DNA of 6,959 bases from JAHHLP01 sp041609895 (GTDB lineage: Bacteria > Bacteroidota > Rhodothermia > Rhodothermales > JABDKH01). The stretch lies in NCBI GenBank assembly GCA_041609895.1, contig JBFIPX010000179.1, positions 1-6,959 of the forward strand, written 5' to 3'. The notes below the pieces were generated by a model. The model saw only the letters and a list, made by a program, of their open reading frames with translations, was not told the origin of the DNA and ran no database searches. Positions 6,197 through 6,959 of this stretch are shown here, piece after piece (the stretch's first letter is position 1; every line of letters starts with the position of its first letter). The translations under genes and the position numbers were made by a program.

Positions 6197-6959
6197 ATGG
6201 ACATTATCCAGTCGGTGGGTACAGAATCCCACCATCTGCCCAAATCGTCAAGTCCCGAGTCACTCGCCCCGTATTCCGGCACCTGGAGCCGAACGACAGC
6301 ACGGCATCTTGTCGCCCGGACGCACTTCGGTGCCCTCAAGCGAGATGTCGATCGCGCCTACAACGACGGTTCCGTTGGCGCTGCGGTGGACCGAATCGTC
6401 GACTCGGCACTAGGGGTGCCGTTGCCTGAGCCGCCCTCCTGGTACTCGTCCAACTCCTCGACCGGCGTCAACGAGATATACGATCTGCAGATCGGATGGC
6501 TGAACGCCATGCGTTCGGAGGGACTTATCGAGAAGATGACGCTCTTCTGGCATAACCATATGCCAACCCAGTGGAGCATAAATCAAAACAAGACCTCCCT
6601 TTCGATCGGGCATCTGTGCTACGATCACTACAAACTTCTGCGACTTAATGCGCTCGGCAATTTCCGGGACCTGATCCGGGACATTGGTCTTAACGCCTCG
6701 ATGCTCCTTTATCTCGATGGTTACCTGAATGAGGCCGGTGCCGCCAACGAGAACTACGCTCGCGAACTACTAGAGCTCTTCACGATGGGGCAATACGCTC
6801 CAGACGGCAGTCAAAACTACAGCGAGAACGATATCAAAGAGATTGCGAGAGCGCTGACCGGATGGGTTGTAGCAAGCAACCGTACGGCTTCGTTTGACCC
6901 GCAAAGGCACGATACCGGCAGCAAGAACTTTCTGGGCCAAACTGGCACTTTCGGCTACC
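6197..6959 (+). CDS. DUF1800 family protein, N-terminal part (3' end outside window)
   Basis: 254 residues are visible; the frame remains open to the window edge. ATG 6197 is the first start after an in-frame TAG at 6164-6166. Family landmarks appear in order: SGTWSRTTARHLVARTHFG (27-45), the usual opening of Bacteroidota DUF1800 proteins; KMTLFWHNHMPTQ (113-125); NFRDLIRDIGLNASMLLYLD (155-174); ANENYARELLELFTMG (183-198); SENDIKEIARALTGW (209-223); and RHDTGSKNFLG (237-247). His119/His121 and the Asn-Glu-Asn-Tyr-Ala-Arg-Glu run are the most strongly conserved-looking polar groups. There is no signal peptide at this N-terminus. The biochemical function of DUF1800 is unknown to me. The gene is commonly followed by a DUF1501 gene, which would lie beyond the window. 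It has its own 279-nt, structure-rich upstream region. Confidence 0.9.
   Translation, partial: MDIIQSVGTESHHLPKSSSPESLAPYSGTWSRTTARHLVARTHFGALKRDVDRAYNDGSVGAAVDRIVDSALGVPLPEPPSWYSSNSSTGVNEIYDLQIGWLNAMRSEGLIEKMTLFWHNHMPTQWSINQNKTSLSIGHLCYDHYKLLRLNALGNFRDLIRDIGLNASMLLYLDGYLNEAGAANENYARELLELFTMGQYAPDGSQNYSENDIKEIARALTGWVVASNRTASFDPQRHDTGSKNFLGQTGTFGY

Overview
The window reads like chromosomal DNA of a moderately GC-rich member of the Bacteroidota/Rhodothermota side of the FCB group. The basis is protein style: an exported amidotransferase-fold protein paired with a TPR protein, a small outer-membrane barrel ending in Tyr-Tyr-Phe, and a DUF1800 protein of the signal-less Bacteroidota type. All genes lie on the + strand and the coding density is high. 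I see no insertion sequence, integrase, CRISPR array, tRNA or rRNA, so this looks like ordinary core chromosome.

Layout. Bases 2-1033 hold the C-terminal part of a TPR-repeat protein whose start lies outside the window. After 46 nt comes an exported protein (1080-2393) of a GATase1/ThuA-like fold; relatives are, as I recall, often misnamed 'asparagine synthetase B'. A compact hairpin followed by a T-rich run (2396-2424) closes this first block.

The second block starts with a hot-dog acyl-CoA thioesterase (2530-3066). It overlaps by 4 nt (ATGA) a small secreted beta-barrel-like protein (3063-3623). After 25 nt follows an RmlD/RfbD-type NAD(P)-dependent sugar-nucleotide reductase with a TTG start (3649-4575). 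After another 61 nt comes seryl-tRNA synthetase, serS (4637-5917), preceded by a possible promoter placed so close that the mRNA could be leaderless. These genes share orientation and spacing more than any obvious pathway.

The largest gap (5918-6196, 279 nt) has no credible gene but is rich in inverted repeats. GCTTCG(T) and its complement (A)CGAAGC alternate along it, and the last complement sits against the start codon of the next gene. That gene (6197 to the window end) is a DUF1800 protein, cut off at the right edge; its usual DUF1501 partner would lie beyond the window if present.

No new multi-gene system can be demonstrated here. The best leads are the repeat-rich leader before the DUF1800 gene and the exported GATase1-like protein with its TPR neighbour.
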